A stretch of DNA of 16,448 nt from DASYQV01 sp036005125 (GTDB lineage Bacteria; Acidobacteriota; Vicinamibacteria; Vicinamibacterales; UBA2999): assembly GCA_036005125.1 (NCBI GenBank), contig DASYQV010000129.1:1-16448 (forward strand), in the 5' to 3' direction. Position 1 is the first letter of the stretch. Each line of letters begins with the position of its first letter. The notes under the pieces were generated by a model that worked only from the letters and a program-made list of their open reading frames with translations, searched no databases and was not told where the DNA came from. A program made the translations under genes and the position numbers. This document shows positions 13,982-16,448 of the stretch, in pieces.

Positions 13982-14841
13982 GAACCGAACGGCTGATCGT
14001 GGCGTTCGGCATCGGCGTGGCCCTCCTGTCGATGACGCTGCCGCTCGGTGGCCAGGAGCAGAAGGGAGACAAACCGGCTGTCGCGCCGCGGCCGTGGCCG
14101 CCTGCGCGTCTGGCCGACGGGCAGCCCGACATTCAAGGCCTGTGGGCGGCTGTCGGTGCAGGGTCTGTCTCTCTGACCAATCCGGTAAGCGTTGCGGTGG
14201 ATTTCGATCGGGAGGCGACCGGCAAGGACGTGCGGCTTCCGAGTCGCATTATCGATCCTCCGGATGGCCACCTTCCGTATCAGCCATGGGCGGCCGCGAA
14301 ACAGAAGGAGCAGGGTGCCGCCTACAACCGTCCGACGAGACCCGAGCACATCGATCCGCAGCACCGATGCATGATTTCCGGCGTGCCACGGCTGTACACG
14401 ATTGCTCCGCAGTTCAAGATCATTCAGCCTCCGGGATCGATCGTGTTCATCTGGGACGAATATCACGCGTATCGAGTGATTCCCCTCGATGGACGGCCGC
14501 ATCTCGGGCCGACCCTGAAGACGTGGATGGGCGATGGGCGGGGTCGCTGGGAGGGAAACACATTGGTCGTCGATACGACCAATCTCAGAGCCGCCCGTCT
14601 GAGCTACACAGGCGATTTTCACAGCGACAAAGCGCACATCGTTGAACGGATCACGGCCGTCGATGCCGACACCTTGAATTACGAAGCGACGGTCGACGAT
14701 CCGACGGTATTCACGCGCCCGTGGACGATGCGTGTGGTCGACAGGCGCAGGCCCGATGACGAGATGTGGGAAACCGCCTGTTACGAGGGGAATCCGCCTC
14801 CGGACCAGTGGCTGGTGAAACCTGGCACCGAACGTAGATAG
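13978..14841 (+). CDS. Secreted protein of unknown function, paralogue 2
   Basis: A 287-residue protein whose ATG overlaps the stop of paralogue 1 (ATGA) and follows AGGAG at 8 nt. Longer in-frame frames starting near 13501 are read-through of another frame. A signal peptide covers about 1-25 (LIVAFGIGVALLSMTLPLGG). Shared blocks with paralogue 1: DGQPDIQGLW (47-56), PYQPWAAAKQKE (100-111), CMISGVPR (131-138), FKIIQPP (146-152), GDGRGRWEGNTLVVDTTN (185-202), FHSDKAHIVER (214-224) and DPTVFTRPW (241-249). It ends with the family's usual ETACYEGN (C268), which paralogue 1 has changed to DYECYAFD. The insertion at 61-95 is specific to this copy. Tight coupling suggests the two are made together, perhaps as a heteromer. 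Enzymatic role unknown. Confidence 0.83.
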   Translation: MRTERLIVAFGIGVALLSMTLPLGGQEQKGDKPAVAPRPWPPARLADGQPDIQGLWAAVGAGSVSLTNPVSVAVDFDREATGKDVRLPSRIIDPPDGHLPYQPWAAAKQKEQGAAYNRPTRPEHIDPQHRCMISGVPRLYTIAPQFKIIQPPGSIVFIWDEYHAYRVIPLDGRPHLGPTLKTWMGDGRGRWEGNTLVVDTTNLRAARLSYTGDFHSDKAHIVERITAVDADTLNYEATVDDPTVFTRPWTMRVVDRRRPDDEMWETACYEGNPPPDQWLVKPGTERR

Positions 14842-14896
14842 CGCCGGGCGGCGGTCGATTCCCGCAAGCGGCACATCGCCAGCTCGCGGTCACGGC

Positions 14897-16448
14897 ATGC
14901 GCCTTCGGCCCTGGATGGTCTACCTTGGGTCAGGTGTGCTCTTCACCTGGCCCCTCTTTCTCCATCCCACCACCCGCCTGGCGGCTCAGGTCGGCCCTGG
15001 CGATCCGTTCCTCAACCTGTGGATCCTCGGATGGGGGATGCAGACCATCCTCGCGGATCCGGCGGCGCTCGTGACGGGCCGCGTGTTCAACGCCAATATC
15101 TTCTACCCGGCCGACGCCACGCTCGCGTACTCCGATCACCTGCTGCTGCAGGGCGCAATCATGGCGCCGCTCTATGCGATCACCGGCGATGTCGTGCTCT
15201 GTTACAACGTACTGCTGTTCGTCTCGCTCGTAGCAAGCGGCCTCGCCATGCACGCGTTCGTGCGCGCCGTGACGGGGTCGACCGGCGGCGCATACCTGGC
15301 CGGCCTCGCGTGGGCGTTCTGGCCGTACCGGTTCGCGCATCTGGTGCACCTGCAGCTTCAAGCTCTGTACTTCCTGCCGCTCGCATTCCTGTTCGTTCAC
15401 CGCGTCATCGTCGCCCACCGGCAACGCGATGCGGCGGCCCTTGGCGTGATCGCGGGTCTTCAGGCGGTCTCGTCCGTCTATTACGGGGTCATCGGGGCCT
15501 TCGGCCTCGCGACCGGCGCTGTCGCGCTGGCGGCTGGCGTCGGACGATGGCGGAGCGGAGTCATCACCCGCCGGCTGCTGCTCGCAGCGGTCGTGGGCGC
15601 GATCATCGTTGCGCCCATGGTGGTCATCTACTGGCGCGTGCAGCGCAGTGAGGGGTTCGGTCGCAACGTCTATGACGCGCGGCATAACGCCGCGCGGGTT
15701 GGCAGCTATTCGCAGGTGCCGCCGGAAAACGTGATCTACGGACGCACGGGGGTGCTCGTGCCGCCGGCCGAACGTCGCCCGGATGAGGACGTGCCGCGTG
15801 GTGGACCGGAGCGCGCGTTGTTTCCGGGAGCGATTGTCGTGGCACTGGCCGCGGCAGGGATCGCCTTCGGATGGCGCGGAGACGCGAGGCCGCTCGTGCT
15901 GGCGATGACGGCTGTCGGTGCGATCGGCTTCACGCTGTCGCTCGGGCCCGACGGGTTCGGGCCGCTCTACACGACGCTTCACCGGTTCGTGTTCGGCTTT
16001 CAGGCCGTACGCGCTCCCGCGCGATTCGGTGTGCTCGTCATGTTCGCGCTCGCCACGCTGGCTGCCGTCGGATGGCGTGAGTTGGGGCGCGGCGCACACC
16101 ACCCGCATCGCTTCCGCCTGTCGCCGCCCGTTCTGGCTGGTGCGATCGTTCTCGCGGCTGTCGAGTTCCTGAATGTGCCTATTCCGCTCGTCGCGGCCCC
16201 AAGGCAGCAGACCGAGATCGGTCAGTGGCTTCGTCGTGAGCCGGCGCGTGGCGCCGTCGTGTACTTGCCGCTCGGCGTCGACATCGAGAGCACGCCGGCG
16301 ATGGTCCAATCGCTCGAGCATCGCCGGCCGCTCGTAAACGGATACAGCGGTCATCGGCCGGCGTTTTACACGGCGCTTGCAGATACGCTCAGCACGTTTC
16401 CAAACGATGAGGCCTTGATTGCGCTGCGCGAGCTGGGCGTCCTCTTCG
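14897..16448 (+). CDS. Polytopic GT-C-like membrane protein (3' end beyond window)
   Basis: The frame is open from the ATG at 14897 to the right edge, 517 codons so far. Hydrophobic segments run through most of the visible part: about 8-24 (MVYLGSGVLFTWPLF), then around 80-120, 130-170, 183-215, 228-246, 307-325, 332-350, 375-395 and 410-430. The first periplasmic loop has GPGDPFLNLWILGW (33-46) with an acidic residue (D36). The downstream NIFYP, DHLLLQ and WPYRFAHLVHLQLQ blocks recall GT-C glycosyltransferase-like or YfhO-like proteins that use polyprenyl-linked sugars. A soluble stretch begins near 440 (TEIGQWLRREPARGAVVYLP). No strong Shine-Dalgarno precedes the ATG; an internal ATG at 14915 is possible. 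It lies 55 nt after paralogue 2 on the same strand. That it is a membrane protein is certain; the transferase role is inferred. Confidence 0.72.
   Translation, partial: MRLRPWMVYLGSGVLFTWPLFLHPTTRLAAQVGPGDPFLNLWILGWGMQTILADPAALVTGRVFNANIFYPADATLAYSDHLLLQGAIMAPLYAITGDVVLCYNVLLFVSLVASGLAMHAFVRAVTGSTGGAYLAGLAWAFWPYRFAHLVHLQLQALYFLPLAFLFVHRVIVAHRQRDAAALGVIAGLQAVSSVYYGVIGAFGLATGAVALAAGVGRWRSGVITRRLLLAAVVGAIIVAPMVVIYWRVQRSEGFGRNVYDARHNAARVGSYSQVPPENVIYGRTGVLVPPAERRPDEDVPRGGPERALFPGAIVVALAAAGIAFGWRGDARPLVLAMTAVGAIGFTLSLGPDGFGPLYTTLHRFVFGFQAVRAPARFGVLVMFALATLAAVGWRELGRGAHHPHRFRLSPPVLAGAIVLAAVEFLNVPIPLVAAPRQQTEIGQWLRREPARGAVVYLPLGVDIESTPAMVQSLEHRRPLVNGYSGHRPAFYTALADTLSTFPNDEALIALRELGVLF

Noticed and set aside
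14930..16354. A 474-codon antisense frame at the right edge
   Set aside because: Highly charged Arg/His/Asp/Glu-rich sequence, the mirror of a hydrophobic membrane protein read on the plus strand.

Overview
The window is high-GC bacterial chromosome with dense genes on both strands. It has no tRNA or rRNA gene, CRISPR array, phage gene or transposase that I can see. The long plant/cyanobacteria-like IspH, the secreted proteins with the 'DGKPDLSGIW...RGRWEGDTLVVD' pattern, a DUF6152 protein, a large secreted M14 metallopeptidase and the GTAGGCCGCATC intergenic repeats fit an Acidobacteriota genome, perhaps class Vicinamibacteria. That placement is inference from gene flavour, not a database result.

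Layout. (1) 1-2200, minus strand: a Spy/CpxP-like periplasmic protein, 8 nt before a TolC-family outer-membrane efflux protein that runs off the left edge. (2) 2310-5017: a REP pair, then a secreted 884-aa M14 carboxypeptidase-like enzyme whose stop codon lies inside the repeat. An 84-aa exported protein is divergent from it. (3) 5432-5711: a second REP pair and a strong hairpin terminator. (4) 5712-8321, minus strand: ECF sigma factor, zinc-type membrane anti-sigma factor, then ispH. (5) 8489-11680, plus strand: pckA (ATP-dependent PEP carboxykinase) and gatB (Asp/Glu-tRNA amidotransferase subunit B), separated by a third REP element. (6) 11704-12393, minus strand: an exported cupin and, upstream, a 3'-truncated homocysteine S-methyltransferase remnant. 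(7) 12553-14841, plus strand: DUF6152 protein, a structured 190-bp gap, then two paralogous secreted proteins overlapping by 4 bp. (8) 14897 to the right edge: a polytopic GT-C-like membrane protein, incomplete.

How the genes work together. The Spy-like protein and TolC look like the start of an envelope-stress/efflux operon whose inner-membrane parts lie beyond the left edge. The sigma/anti-sigma pair is a typical envelope-sensing module. pckA, gatB and ispH are housekeeping genes (gluconeogenesis, tRNA charging, isoprenoids). The DUF6152 gene and the secreted paralogue pair look like one export-oriented locus of unknown function.

The most unusual content is the dispersed palindrome family. 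It has two stem types that differ by compensatory base changes, a GTAG head, and copies at four intergenic junctions. I found no clear candidate for a complete new defence or mobile system.
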